Part shown: piece after piece, positions 8,747 through 16,608 of the stretch | How the letters are laid out: the number at the start of each line of letters is the position of its first letter | Numbering within the stretch: the first letter of the stretch is position 1 | From: Fidelibacterota bacterium | GTDB taxonomy: Bacteria > Fidelibacterota > Marinisomatia > SCGC-AAA003-L08 > D37C17 | Direction of reading: 5' to 3' | NCBI GenBank assembly: GCA_002704685.1 | Contig: PAHD01000013.1 | Span: forward strand, 1 to 19,119 | Length of the DNA: 19,119 bases | Position numbers and translations under genes: made by a program | The notes under the pieces: model-generated | What the model saw: the letters and a program-made list of their open reading frames with translations, nothing else | What the model was told of the DNA's origin: nothing | The model's database searches: none

Positions 8747-9835
8747 ATGGAAAATAATTTCCCAAAATTGTTTGTTCCCGGTCCAACACATGTTTCAAAA
8801 GAAATATTAGAAGAATTTTCTACAGATCAGATTGGACATAGGACACCTGAAATATCTACTTTGATTGATTATATTGTAGATGGAGTAAAAGAAATATTAT
8901 ATACAAATAATCAGATTTTTTTAGTTTCTCATGCAGCTTCAGGTCTTTGGGAAATGGGTACAATAAATTCTGTTAAAAAGGGTGTAGTTCATTGCGTAAA
9001 TGGAGCATTTAGTTCTAAGTGGGCTCTCTCATCAAATAAATGTGGATTTAATGTTGGTGTCATTGATTATGAATGGGGAAAGGGTATAAATGTTGATGAT
9101 GTAGATAATTATTTATCTTCTGGAAGTTATGATGTTTTGGCAACAGTACATAATGAAACATCTACAGGAGTAATGAGTAATCTAGAAAATATTTCAAAAT
9201 TATTAAAGTCAAAGTATCCAGAAGTAATATGGCTTGTAGATGCTGTGAGTTCTATGGCAGGAGTAAAAATAGATGTTGATGATTTAGGAATAGATTTCTT
9301 ACTTTCTTCAACTCAAAAGGCATGGGGATTGCCTGCTGGTTTTTCTATTTGTTCTGTTTCTGATAGATTAATAGAAAAATCAAAAACAGTTGAGAATAAA
9401 GGTTATTTTCTTGATGTTGAAGTATATGAAAAATATATTAAAAAATCTCAAACACCATCTACGCCATCTATTCCACACATGTTTGGCCTAAAGAAAGTAA
9501 TAGAAATAATAAAAAATGAGGGAATAGAAAATAGATGGATGAGACATATTCAAATGTCAGAATACGCAAGAAATTGGGCTTTCAATCATGGTCAACAGTT
9601 ATTTCCTGAGAAAGGTTGTGAATCTTTCACTTTAACATGTATTAAAAATATTAAAGAATGGGATATTAATAAGATTAATGAACAATTATTAAAAAGAGGA
9701 TTTAGAATGGATAGAGGATACGGTTCTTTAAGGGGTAAAGTTTTTAGGATACCACATATGGGTAATATTTATATGGAAGATTTAAAAAATTATTTAAATA
9801 CTTTTGATGAGGTTTTATGTCAATTAAAATATTAG
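8747..9835 (+). CDS. Class V aminotransferase, probable phosphoserine (or serine-pyruvate/alanine-glyoxylate) transaminase
   Basis: 362 residues of the small class V PLP-dependent family that includes alanine-glyoxylate and serine-pyruvate aminotransferases. Near the N-terminus P-G-P-T (11-14) and the G-H-R segment (30-32) are family hallmarks. Asp165 in V-D-A-V-S-S pairs with the PLP ring, and Lys191 in S-S-T-Q-K forms the Schiff base. The gene overlaps serA by 19 bases, so the two are surely co-transcribed, and no canonical SerC is visible. The most economical reading is that this enzyme transaminates 3-phosphohydroxypyruvate, the product of SerA, with glutamate to give phosphoserine. Serine-glyoxylate or serine-pyruvate transamination remains possible; sequence alone does not separate these. 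The start is supported by AAAGGA just upstream. Confidence 0.85.
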   Translation: MENNFPKLFVPGPTHVSKEILEEFSTDQIGHRTPEISTLIDYIVDGVKEILYTNNQIFLVSHAASGLWEMGTINSVKKGVVHCVNGAFSSKWALSSNKCGFNVGVIDYEWGKGINVDDVDNYLSSGSYDVLATVHNETSTGVMSNLENISKLLKSKYPEVIWLVDAVSSMAGVKIDVDDLGIDFLLSSTQKAWGLPAGFSICSVSDRLIEKSKTVENKGYFLDVEVYEKYIKKSQTPSTPSIPHMFGLKKVIEIIKNEGIENRWMRHIQMSEYARNWAFNHGQQLFPEKGCESFTLTCIKNIKEWDINKINEQLLKRGFRMDRGYGSLRGKVFRIPHMGNIYMEDLKNYLNTFDEVLCQLKY

Positions 9836-11400
9836 TAACTGACCCTTTATCTGATGCTGGAATTGAATTATTAAATCAATCTAATTTTGAGGTAATATTT
9901 AAACCTGGAGTTCCATTAGATGATTTGTTATCAATTATTAGCGATATTGATGGTTGGATAATTAGAAGTGGAACTAAAATTCAGAAAAATCATATTTTAA
10001 AAGCTAAGAAACTTCAAGTTATTGGTAGAGCTGGTGTTGGAACTGATAATATAGATATAGAATCTGCAACACTTAATGGAATTGTAGTAATGAATGTACC
10101 TGATGGTAATACTGTATCTGCAGCTGAACATACATTAGCAATGATTTCAGCTCTATCTCGTAATATTCAATTAGGCCATATGGGGCTTGTAAATGGAAGT
10201 TGGGATAGACATAAATTAGTTGGTCATGAGTTAAGAGGAAAAATACTTGGTGTAGTCGGATTAGGGAAAATAGGAAGAGAGGTTATAAAAAGAGCTTTAT
10301 CCTTTGATATGAAAATTTTAGGTTACGATCCTTATGTAAGTCAAGATTATTTTGATGATTCAGAAATCAAAGTTGTTTCAATTGATGAGTTAACAAAAAA
10401 CAGCGACTATATAAGTTTACATGTTCCATTTAATGATAAAACAAAAGATTTATTTGATTTAAATAGAATGAAAATGATGAAAAAAACATCAAAAATTATA
10501 AATGTTGCTAGAGGAGGAATAATTAATGAAAATGATTTAGCCCAAGCATTAGATCAAGAAATTATCTCTGGAGCGGCAATTGATGTTTTTATTAACGAAC
10601 CAATTGATAAAAATCATGAACTTATTTCTGCTAAAAATATTTTACTAACACCTCATTTAGGTGCATCAACTTTTGAGGCAAAGGAAGGGGTGTCGAAAGG
10701 AATATGTAATCAAGTTTCGGAGTTTTTTTTAAATGAAAAATTATTAAATGTTTTAAATGTTCCAGTTTCGGATTCTTCTCTTCTTAAAAGAATGACTCCA
10801 CTTTATAAGCTAACTGAGAAAATGGGTAGTATATTATCACAATTGTCATCATCACCAATTAAAAATATTTCAGTTACTTGTTATGGTAAAGTAGAGGACA
10901 GTAAATCAATATTAACTGTTCTATTAAAGTCAGTTTTGGAAAATATTATCGATAGTAGAATAAATATGATAAACGCAGATTATGTTGCTAAAGAGAGAGG
11001 AATTTTATCTTCTCATAGTTATAAGAATGATAGTGTTCCATTCCTAAATTTAATTAAATGTTTCGTAGAAACTGAAAATGGAAATCTTGAAATCTCCGGA
11101 AGTGTTTTTGATAAGAATCATATGAGAGTAGTTAATATAATGGGATTTAATATTGATTTAAATCCAGAAGGTAATATGCTTTTTGTCATTAATAAAGATA
11201 CTCCAGGGGTAGTTGGTAAAATTGGATCTTTATTAGGAAATTTAAATATTAATATTGCAAGCTATCTTCTTGGAAGAGTTAATAATAGTGAAGATGCTTA
11301 CAGTGTAATTAAATTAGATGCTTCAATTCCTTCTGAAGTACTTAATAATCTTGAAGAACTAGATGAAATAGTTAAGGTATGGCAAGTTAAAATTGGATAA
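9817..11400 (+). CDS. serA: D-3-phosphoglycerate dehydrogenase
   Basis: 527 residues, matching the long SerA type (about 525-530). It oxidises 3-phosphoglycerate to 3-phosphohydroxypyruvate with NAD+, the first committed step of serine synthesis. The NAD-binding Rossmann motif G148-x-G150-x-x-G153 is present. The catalytic set is intact: R232 in A-R-G-G, E261 in N-E-P and H280 in T-P-H-L-G-A-S-T. Residues ~320-450 form the intervening (ASB) domain of long SerA enzymes. Residues ~455-527 are an ACT domain (D-T-P-G-V-V-G-K-I-G), the usual site of serine feedback inhibition. The ATG lies inside the end of the aminotransferase gene (19-base overlap), which indicates translational coupling of two consecutive pathway steps. 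The next ORF overlaps the serA stop by 8 bases. Confidence 0.95.
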   Translation: MSIKILVTDPLSDAGIELLNQSNFEVIFKPGVPLDDLLSIISDIDGWIIRSGTKIQKNHILKAKKLQVIGRAGVGTDNIDIESATLNGIVVMNVPDGNTVSAAEHTLAMISALSRNIQLGHMGLVNGSWDRHKLVGHELRGKILGVVGLGKIGREVIKRALSFDMKILGYDPYVSQDYFDDSEIKVVSIDELTKNSDYISLHVPFNDKTKDLFDLNRMKMMKKTSKIINVARGGIINENDLAQALDQEIISGAAIDVFINEPIDKNHELISAKNILLTPHLGASTFEAKEGVSKGICNQVSEFFLNEKLLNVLNVPVSDSSLLKRMTPLYKLTEKMGSILSQLSSSPIKNISVTCYGKVEDSKSILTVLLKSVLENIIDSRINMINADYVAKERGILSSHSYKNDSVPFLNLIKCFVETENGNLEISGSVFDKNHMRVVNIMGFNIDLNPEGNMLFVINKDTPGVVGKIGSLLGNLNINIASYLLGRVNNSEDAYSVIKLDASIPSEVLNNLEELDEIVKVWQVKIG

Positions 11401-11707
11401 AATAGAAAAAATCACAAAAATTTTATCTAAAATTGATTTATCTACAAATAGAAAATTCATAAAATATTTAAACGTTGTTAAAAGAAAATCAAAAGACGTA
11501 TCAAATTTAAGTGCAAATAAAATAGAAATTGAAAAATCTAAATTAGATTTAATGAAGCTATATTATAATCTGGGTAAATATATTTCTAATAAAAATTTCA
11601 ATGAAAATATTTCGGATTTTTCTTATGATGAAGAATACGAGAGTTTAAATAGTAAAATCAATAAACTCAAATTATATATTAAAGAAATAAAATCAAAAAT
11701 TGATTAA
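11393..11707 (+). CDS. Small basic coiled-coil protein of unknown function
   Basis: 104 residues starting at a TTG that overlaps the serA stop by 8 bases; the first ATG in frame is only at residue 54, so TTG is the plausible start. The protein is rich in Lys, Ile, Leu and Asn with heptad-like spacing, especially ~30-60 and 80-103, and looks like a helical hairpin. A central L-Y-Y-N-L-G-K-Y-I motif may be conserved. There is no signal peptide, membrane segment or Cys. I do not recognise a family. Its position between serA and an M23 peptidase gives little functional hint. The uninterrupted frame and tight coupling favour a real gene. Confidence 0.55.
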   Translation: MDKIEKITKILSKIDLSTNRKFIKYLNVVKRKSKDVSNLSANKIEIEKSKLDLMKLYYNLGKYISNKNFNENISDFSYDEEYESLNSKINKLKLYIKEIKSKID

Positions 11708-11735
11708 AATATTCTCTTCTATTTTCGCTTTGATT

Positions 11736-11764
11736 TTGATATTATTATAGTTAATTTTTATATG
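11736..11764 (+). promoter_or_regulatory. Candidate promoter for the M23-miaB-lapAB run
   Basis: In the 76-base gap before the M23 gene, TTGATA (11736-11741) and TATATG (11759-11764) are separated by 17 bases, a sigma70-like arrangement placing transcription start near 11771. This is the only sizeable gap upstream of a run of closely packed genes reaching 16842. The AT-rich background makes chance matches common, so this is tentative. Confidence 0.3.
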
Positions 11765-11783
11765 TAAGGTTCTCATAAAATCG

Positions 11784-12722
11784 ATGATAAATATTTTAAA
11801 AAAATATAAATTAATTGTTATTAATAAAGATAATACATCAGCAAAAGAGATAAATTCTTTGAAAGCATCTGTGTTATTTTTATCTATTTTTTTAATGATG
11901 TTATTTTTTCTTTCATTAATTTTTTTATCTAAAGATTTCAATAGTTTAATTACAATGAAGTCAATTCAAAATCACAAAAATGACAATGAGAAATTACAGG
12001 TGATTATTGATACTCAAAGTTCAAAGATTTCTAGTCTTATTGAAGAAATAAATAACTTAAATATTAGAGATAATAATTTAAGAAAATTATTAAAATTACC
12101 TTTGATAAATGATGATATTAGAAAGCTTGGCGTTGGCGGTAGTGCAAAGGATGAGAATGAAAAATTTAATCAATTTGATTACCTATTGCCCAAAGATAAT
12201 GATTTAGATTTGTTAAGTGATAATTTATATTTTATACATCGTTCAATTAACTTGGGTGATTTAAGTTATTCAGAAATTGAAAATAAAGCAAATTTAAATA
12301 TAAGTTATTTTACCCATTTCCCAGCAATAAAGCCAGTAAGTAAGGATGAAAGTAAAATGTCATCTTGTTATGGTTATAGAATTGATCCATTTTCAAATAA
12401 AAAAAAATTTCATGAGGGTGATGACTTTTCTGCAAAAAGAGGAACAGAAGTAATGTCAACTGCTGATGGAATAGTTAAAACATCTAAGTTTTATGGCTCA
12501 TTTGGAAATTATATTGAGATTGATCATGGAAATGGCTATGTAACAGTTTATGGACATTTACATAAAAGAATCGTTAAGAAAGGTCAAAAAGTTGAAAGAG
12601 GACAACTAATTGGTCAAGTTGGGAATACCGGTCGTTCAACAGCTCCGCATCTTCATTATGAAGTTAAATACAAAAATAAAACTCTTAATCCATCAGATTT
12701 TTATTTTGATATATCATTATAA
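11784..12722 (+). CDS. Membrane-anchored M23 family peptidoglycan endopeptidase
   Basis: 312 residues. A short cytoplasmic N-terminus is followed by one transmembrane helix (~28-48) and a coiled coil (~55-103) typical of LytM/NlpD-type proteins. The M23 domain occupies ~180-305. Zinc ligands are in place: H210-x3-D214 (F-H-E-G-D-D-F) and H289-L-H291, with H258 in Y-G-H-L-H as the further catalytic His. All active-site residues are kept, so it is probably an active Gly/D-Ala-type cross-link endopeptidase in the periplasm rather than a degenerate activator. It would act in cell-wall growth or division. The miaB ATG directly abuts its stop codon, so the two are co-transcribed. The ATG at 11784 is the only sensible start; a weak AAGG lies 14 bases upstream. 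Confidence 0.9.
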   Translation: MINILKKYKLIVINKDNTSAKEINSLKASVLFLSIFLMMLFFLSLIFLSKDFNSLITMKSIQNHKNDNEKLQVIIDTQSSKISSLIEEINNLNIRDNNLRKLLKLPLINDDIRKLGVGGSAKDENEKFNQFDYLLPKDNDLDLLSDNLYFIHRSINLGDLSYSEIENKANLNISYFTHFPAIKPVSKDESKMSSCYGYRIDPFSNKKKFHEGDDFSAKRGTEVMSTADGIVKTSKFYGSFGNYIEIDHGNGYVTVYGHLHKRIVKKGQKVERGQLIGQVGNTGRSTAPHLHYEVKYKNKTLNPSDFYFDISL

Positions 12723-14099
12723 ATGTTTGAAAACCCCAATATATCATCTGATATTATTAATCAAAATAATAAAAATTCATTAACATATTTTATTGAAACA
12801 TATGGATGTCAAATGAACGTTGCTGATTCTGAACTTGTTAGTAATGAATTGGAAAAAATTGGTTATATAAATTCGAACAAAATCGAACAGGCTGATTTAA
12901 TATTACTAAACACTTGTTCGATTAGAGAAAAAGCTGAAGAGACTGTTCATAATCGATTAGATAGTTTACATTATTTGAAAAAGAATAATCCTAAATTATT
13001 AATTGGTGTTATTGGTTGTATGGCACAAAATTTGAAAAATGAATTATTAGATTCAAAACCATACATTGATATTATCTTAGGGCCTGATTCTTATAGAAAA
13101 ATTTCTGAAATTGTTTATAATAGAAATAATAAAATTGATCATATTGTAGATACAAAGTTATCTAAGTACGAAGTTTATGATAATATGTTCCCATCTAGAA
13201 AATCTGGAGTTAATGCGTGGGTATCTATTATGAGAGGTTGCGATAAGTTTTGTACTTTTTGTATTGTTCCATTTACAAGGGGTAGAGAAAGAAGTCGATC
13301 TATTAAAAGTATAGTTGAAGAAGTTAATAAAGCTGTTGGAGATGGTTTTGTTGAAATTACATTATTAGGTCAAAATGTAAATTCTTATAGAACACCTGAT
13401 GGAGACTTTCCGGTTTTATTAGAGAAGGTCGCAAAAATAAAAGGTGTTAAAAGAATCAGATATACTTCACCGCATCCTCGTGATATTAATGAAGACGTAT
13501 TAAATGTAATGAAAAAATATGATAATATTTGTAAAAATATTCATTTACCTCTTCAGTCAGGTTCAACAAAAATACTAAAAACTATGAATAGAACTTATAC
13601 AAAAGAAGAATTTTTAAATCTTGTTAGAGTTATTAGAGATTATCTTCCAAATTGTTCGATAAGTACAGATATTATTGTAGGATTTCCAGGTGAGGACGAA
13701 TTTGATTTTAATGAAACATTAGATGTTGTTAGAAAGGTTAAATTTGATTTTTCTTATATGTTTAAGTATTCTTCCAGACCTGGGACCAAAGCTTCTCATT
13801 ACACAAATCAAGTTGATGAGAAAGTTAAACAAGAAAGATTGGAAAAATTGATATCATTACAAAATGAAATAAGATTAAAAGTTAATAAATCTAAAATTGG
13901 CTCAATTGAAAAAGTTTTAATAGAAAAAAATAGTAAGAAATCAGATTTATTTTGGTCAGGAAGAACAGACGGAAATATATGGACAGTTATAAAAAAAACT
14001 GATGAAAAAATTAAAGATGTTGTTGATGTATTAATAACAGATGCTAAGGGTGTTACTTTATTTGGTGAGAATTTAAACAATAGAGGTCAAATTTCATGA
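12723..14099 (+). CDS. miaB: tRNA-2-methylthio-N6-dimethylallyladenosine synthase
   Basis: 458 residues, in the MiaB size range. It is a radical-SAM methylthiotransferase that adds a methylthio group to i6A37 in tRNAs reading codons that begin with U. The N-terminal domain carries the second cluster ligands C29 (T-Y-G-C-Q-M-N), C65 (N-T-C-S-I-R) and C99 (G-C-M-A-Q). The radical-SAM cluster is C173-x3-C177-x2-C180, followed by P-F-T-R-G-R-E-R-S-R. The C-terminal ~70 residues form a TRAM RNA-binding domain. The T-Y-G-C-Q-M-N and R-G-R-E-R-S-R segments favour MiaB over RimO or MtaB. The start directly follows the stop of the M23 gene. Its TGA stop overlaps the next ATG (ATGA). Confidence 0.95.
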   Translation: MFENPNISSDIINQNNKNSLTYFIETYGCQMNVADSELVSNELEKIGYINSNKIEQADLILLNTCSIREKAEETVHNRLDSLHYLKKNNPKLLIGVIGCMAQNLKNELLDSKPYIDIILGPDSYRKISEIVYNRNNKIDHIVDTKLSKYEVYDNMFPSRKSGVNAWVSIMRGCDKFCTFCIVPFTRGRERSRSIKSIVEEVNKAVGDGFVEITLLGQNVNSYRTPDGDFPVLLEKVAKIKGVKRIRYTSPHPRDINEDVLNVMKKYDNICKNIHLPLQSGSTKILKTMNRTYTKEEFLNLVRVIRDYLPNCSISTDIIVGFPGEDEFDFNETLDVVRKVKFDFSYMFKYSSRPGTKASHYTNQVDEKVKQERLEKLISLQNEIRLKVNKSKIGSIEKVLIEKNSKKSDLFWSGRTDGNIWTVIKKTDEKIKDVVDVLITDAKGVTLFGENLNNRGQIS

Positions 14100-14461
14100 A
14101 ATTATTAAAATATATTTTTTTTACAATTATATTGATTTCTTGTATTTTTTTCATTATTCAATTAGATCAATTAAATACAATAAATCAAGAACCTATTAAA
14201 ATTAAGATTCCTTATATAAGTGCCATTGATCCTTCAAATGATGGTGTTAAAGTATGGGAAGCTATTTTATTATCAGTTTCCATAGGTGTTTTTATTGGTT
14301 TCTTGATAGCACTATATCAAATAATTTCTCAAACATCTGAAATTATGTCTTTAAAATCAAAGATTAGAAGACTAAATCATGAACTTGATAATCTTAGAAA
14401 CCAGTCAATTGATGATGAAATAGATATAAAAGATGAAGTTTCATTAGAACAAGATTTATAA
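14096..14461 (+). CDS. lapA: LapA-like inner-membrane protein (DUF1049 type)
   Basis: 121 residues with two transmembrane helices (~5-24 and ~56-77). A ~30-residue periplasmic loop lies between them, and a cytoplasmic coiled coil (~80-105) ends in an acidic tail. This topology and the G-V-F-I-G-F-L-I-A second helix match the LapA/YciS family. Its gene directly precedes a LapB-like TPR gene (3-base gap), as in E. coli, where LapA and LapB control LpxC turnover and lipopolysaccharide assembly. The start overlaps the miaB stop (ATGA), so it is translationally coupled. The family assignment rests on architecture and gene order more than on sequence identity. Confidence 0.7.
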   Translation: MKLLKYIFFTIILISCIFFIIQLDQLNTINQEPIKIKIPYISAIDPSNDGVKVWEAILLSVSIGVFIGFLIALYQIISQTSEIMSLKSKIRRLNHELDNLRNQSIDDEIDIKDEVSLEQDL

Positions 14462-14464
14462 TTA

Positions 14465-15682
14465 ATGTTTTCTGTACTCATTTTAATACCTGTTATTGGT
14501 TTACTTATCTATTTCCTTTACTATAGAAAATTAAAACCTCATAAAGTAAATAATATTAGAGAAATGTATGCTGAAGGCCTAGACATGCTCGTATCAGGCA
14601 AGAGAATTGCTGCATATAAAAATTTTAAAAGTATAATTAACGAGGATTCAAATAATATAAAAGCATATTTAAGGTTAGGTCAGATACTAAGAGAAGGTGG
14701 TAATGCAATTAAAGCTCTCAAGATTCATAAAAGTTTAATACTAAGAAAGAAAATAACGAATTATGAGAAAATTGAATTACATAAAAATATGGCATTAAAT
14801 TATTATGAATTAGATAATTTTGATAAATCTATTTTTGAAGCAGAAAAAATCTTAAATTTTGAAAAAGATAATGAATGGGCAATTTATCATCTCATAACTT
14901 TATATAAAAAAAATAATGATTGGATGAAAGCTACTGAATATCTAAAATTATATTTTAATGCAAAAGGAAATAGAGATAATCATAAATTAGCTCTTTATAA
15001 AATCCAGCATGCTAGAACAGAAATTGAAAATAATAACTTTGAAGAAGCTCGTAATATTATTAATAAAGCTTTAAATATTGAAGATGATTTGGCTATTGCA
15101 TATTATTACTTAGGTAAAACTTATTCAAAAGAAAGTACATTGGTTTATGATAAAGCGATAGAAATTGAGAAGAATGGATTAAATAGTATTTCAGATAAAG
15201 AAAAATATAATAAATATGTTGAAGATGCTAAAGATATGTTATCAAAGTCAATTCCAATGTGGATTCATTATCTTGAAATCAATCCTCAACAATCATGGTT
15301 TGTAATACCTCTTTTAAAAGATGCACTTTTTTCATTAGATAGATATTCTGAACTTGAAGATATTTTTTATAAATTATCTGAAAAGTATCCTGATAGTATT
15401 GAAATTTTAGCAGCTTTAGCTGACTATTATTCAACAAAAGGAGATTTAGATAAAGCTATAGACATTATAGAAAAAGCTCTCAAACAGAACAAGGACTCTA
15501 TTTTAGTTAAACTGATTAAGTTTAAATTAAATATACAAAAAAATTCTGAAAATATATCTCTTAACGATATAGATGATATAATTGCATTCATTCTAAAGGA
15601 TACTGCTTATCAAATGATTAATGATCAAACAACTAATTCAGATATTAGATGGTTATTTAATAATGATGAAAAAATATCATAA
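14465..15682 (+). CDS. lapB: LapB-like membrane-anchored TPR protein lacking the zinc-ribbon cysteines
   Basis: 405 residues. An N-terminal transmembrane helix (~2-20) is followed by TPR repeats through ~350. LapB hallmarks include L-V-S-G-K-R-I-A-A-Y (42-51), L-G-Q-I-L-R-E-G-G (71-79) followed by A-L-K-I-H-K-S-L (84-91), and a N-x-W-x-K-A-T segment (~151-157). In E. coli LapB recruits LpxC to the FtsH protease, tuning lipopolysaccharide synthesis. The usual C-terminal rubredoxin-like ribbon (Y-x-C-x2-C ... W-x-C-x2-C) is recognisable by spacing only. Tyr382 and Trp396 keep the 14-residue distance, but the four Cys positions are Met384, Asp387, Phe398 and Asp401, and the whole protein has no Cys. 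Gene order with lapA supports the call. A generic TPR protein is the alternative. Confidence 0.7.
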   Translation: MFSVLILIPVIGLLIYFLYYRKLKPHKVNNIREMYAEGLDMLVSGKRIAAYKNFKSIINEDSNNIKAYLRLGQILREGGNAIKALKIHKSLILRKKITNYEKIELHKNMALNYYELDNFDKSIFEAEKILNFEKDNEWAIYHLITLYKKNNDWMKATEYLKLYFNAKGNRDNHKLALYKIQHARTEIENNNFEEARNIINKALNIEDDLAIAYYYLGKTYSKESTLVYDKAIEIEKNGLNSISDKEKYNKYVEDAKDMLSKSIPMWIHYLEINPQQSWFVIPLLKDALFSLDRYSELEDIFYKLSEKYPDSIEILAALADYYSTKGDLDKAIDIIEKALKQNKDSILVKLIKFKLNIQKNSENISLNDIDDIIAFILKDTAYQMINDQTTNSDIRWLFNNDEKIS

Positions 15683-16502
15683 ATCATTTTTTTTAAAAGC
15701 TGTAATCTATTTTAGTTTACTTATTTCAGCTGACAAATCGTTAAATGAATCTATTGAATATATAAAACAAGGAAATTATATTTATAAAGATAAATATATA
15801 GGAAATGATAATCAAGAAAGAACTTACTATAACTCTATATATAAAATTTTATTATCAGAAGATCCAGGTAATAATTTTTTAAATGGTCTTTTAGAAAGTA
15901 ATGGTGAGAAATCAAGTAATTATTTTAAAGATTTTTATTTAAAATATCCTCAAAATCAATATGCTGATGATGCAGTTATAAAAGTTGCTGAATATTACTA
16001 TGCTAGTGGACTTTATATTCAATCTAGTGAATGGTATAGAAAAATTCCATTTGAATATTCGGATTCTAAGTATTTAGATAAATCCATTGCTTATTTTTTA
16101 AATTCTTTATTAATTGCAGGTCACAAAGATACTGTAAATTATTATATAAATATTTTTCAAGATAAATATCCTAAATTAGATTATTCAAAAGAATATTTAA
16201 TTGAGTCTAATAAAAATAAAAAACCATATTTTTCTCAAAAAAAATCAAAAAGTATAAGTAAAAAAATATTTTCAGTACAGATTGGTTCTTTTAAAAATTA
16301 TGATTTAGCAAAAAATAAAAAAAGAATGTTAGATAGAGAAGGTTTTTTATCTAGAGTAGAAGAAGTATATGTTAATGGCCAAATTTTTTATGCTGTTAGA
16401 ATTGGTCTTTTTGAATCATCAAAACTTGCTAAGAAAGAACAAGTAAGATTAATTTCAAGAATTGGTCTTTATGATTCAATAGTAATAGAAGTTGATAAGT
16501 AA
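15663..16502 (+). CDS. Exported TPR-like protein with C-terminal SPOR domain
   Basis: 279 residues from the ATG-ATG-AAA at 15663. This start gives a signal peptide (M-M-K-K-Y-H-K then a hydrophobic core to ~S-A-D). The frame is open back to an ATG at 15621, but that start would put an unneeded 14-residue extension before the signal and deepen the overlap with the TPR gene. Residues ~80-165 contain TPR-like helices of the YbgF/BamD kind (Y-L-K-Y-P-x-N-x-Y-A-D-D-A). Residues ~203-278 are a SPOR domain (V-Q-I-G-S-F ... Y-A-V-R-I-G-L-F), which binds denuded peptidoglycan glycan, typically at division septa. It is probably periplasmic or outer-membrane-facing and acts with the upstream M23 peptidase in cell-wall remodelling, by inference. 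A selenocysteine tRNA begins 4 bases after its stop. Confidence 0.8.
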   Translation: MMKKYHKSFFLKAVIYFSLLISADKSLNESIEYIKQGNYIYKDKYIGNDNQERTYYNSIYKILLSEDPGNNFLNGLLESNGEKSSNYFKDFYLKYPQNQYADDAVIKVAEYYYASGLYIQSSEWYRKIPFEYSDSKYLDKSIAYFLNSLLIAGHKDTVNYYINIFQDKYPKLDYSKEYLIESNKNKKPYFSQKKSKSISKKIFSVQIGSFKNYDLAKNKKRMLDREGFLSRVEEVYVNGQIFYAVRIGLFESSKLAKKEQVRLISRIGLYDSIVIEVDK

Positions 16503-16506
16503 TTAT

Positions 16507-16599
16507 GGAAGCGAATGTGACCCTGGTGGGCACCGCGGTCTTCAAAGCCGTAGTTCTGGTGAAAAACTGGAAGGTGGGTTCGATTCCCACACGTTTCCG
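16507..16599 (+). tRNA. selC: Selenocysteine tRNA, anticodon UCA
   Basis: A 93-base cloverleaf with a long variable arm. Acceptor strands pair 16507-16513 with 16592-16598, followed by discriminator G16599. The anticodon loop C-T-T-C-A-A-A (16540-16546) presents UCA, which reads UGA. The variable arm is a 7-pair stem (16554-16560 with 16566-16572) with a GAAAA loop. The T arm is GTGGG/CCCAC around TTCGATT. The 4-base D loop and long D stem are typical of tRNA-Sec. Two irregularities are visible: the eighth acceptor pair expected for bacterial tRNA-Sec would be A16514-A16591, and the D stem (16517-16523 with 16528-16533) needs a bulged A16520. CCA is not encoded. It lies 4 bases after one CDS and 9 before the next, so it is probably processed from a longer transcript. 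It implies that the organism makes selenoproteins. Confidence 0.92.
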
Positions 16600-16608
16600 C
16601 TAAATTTT

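Noticed and set aside
11693..11941. Minus-strand open frame over the gap before the M23 gene
   Set aside because: It overlaps the M23 N-terminus and its translation is low-complexity Lys/Ile/Asn; no start context or motif.
13808..14080. Minus-strand open frame opposite the end of miaB
   Set aside because: Antisense to the TRAM domain of miaB; Ser/Phe-rich shadow.
15621..15662. Upstream ATG for the SPOR-domain protein
   Set aside because: It would bury the signal peptide 14 residues in and deepen the overlap with the TPR gene; the ATG at 15663 fits better.
16492..16608. N-terminal extension of the small membrane protein
   Set aside because: The extension is a translation of the selenocysteine tRNA gene; the ATG at 16609 gives a sensible membrane protein.
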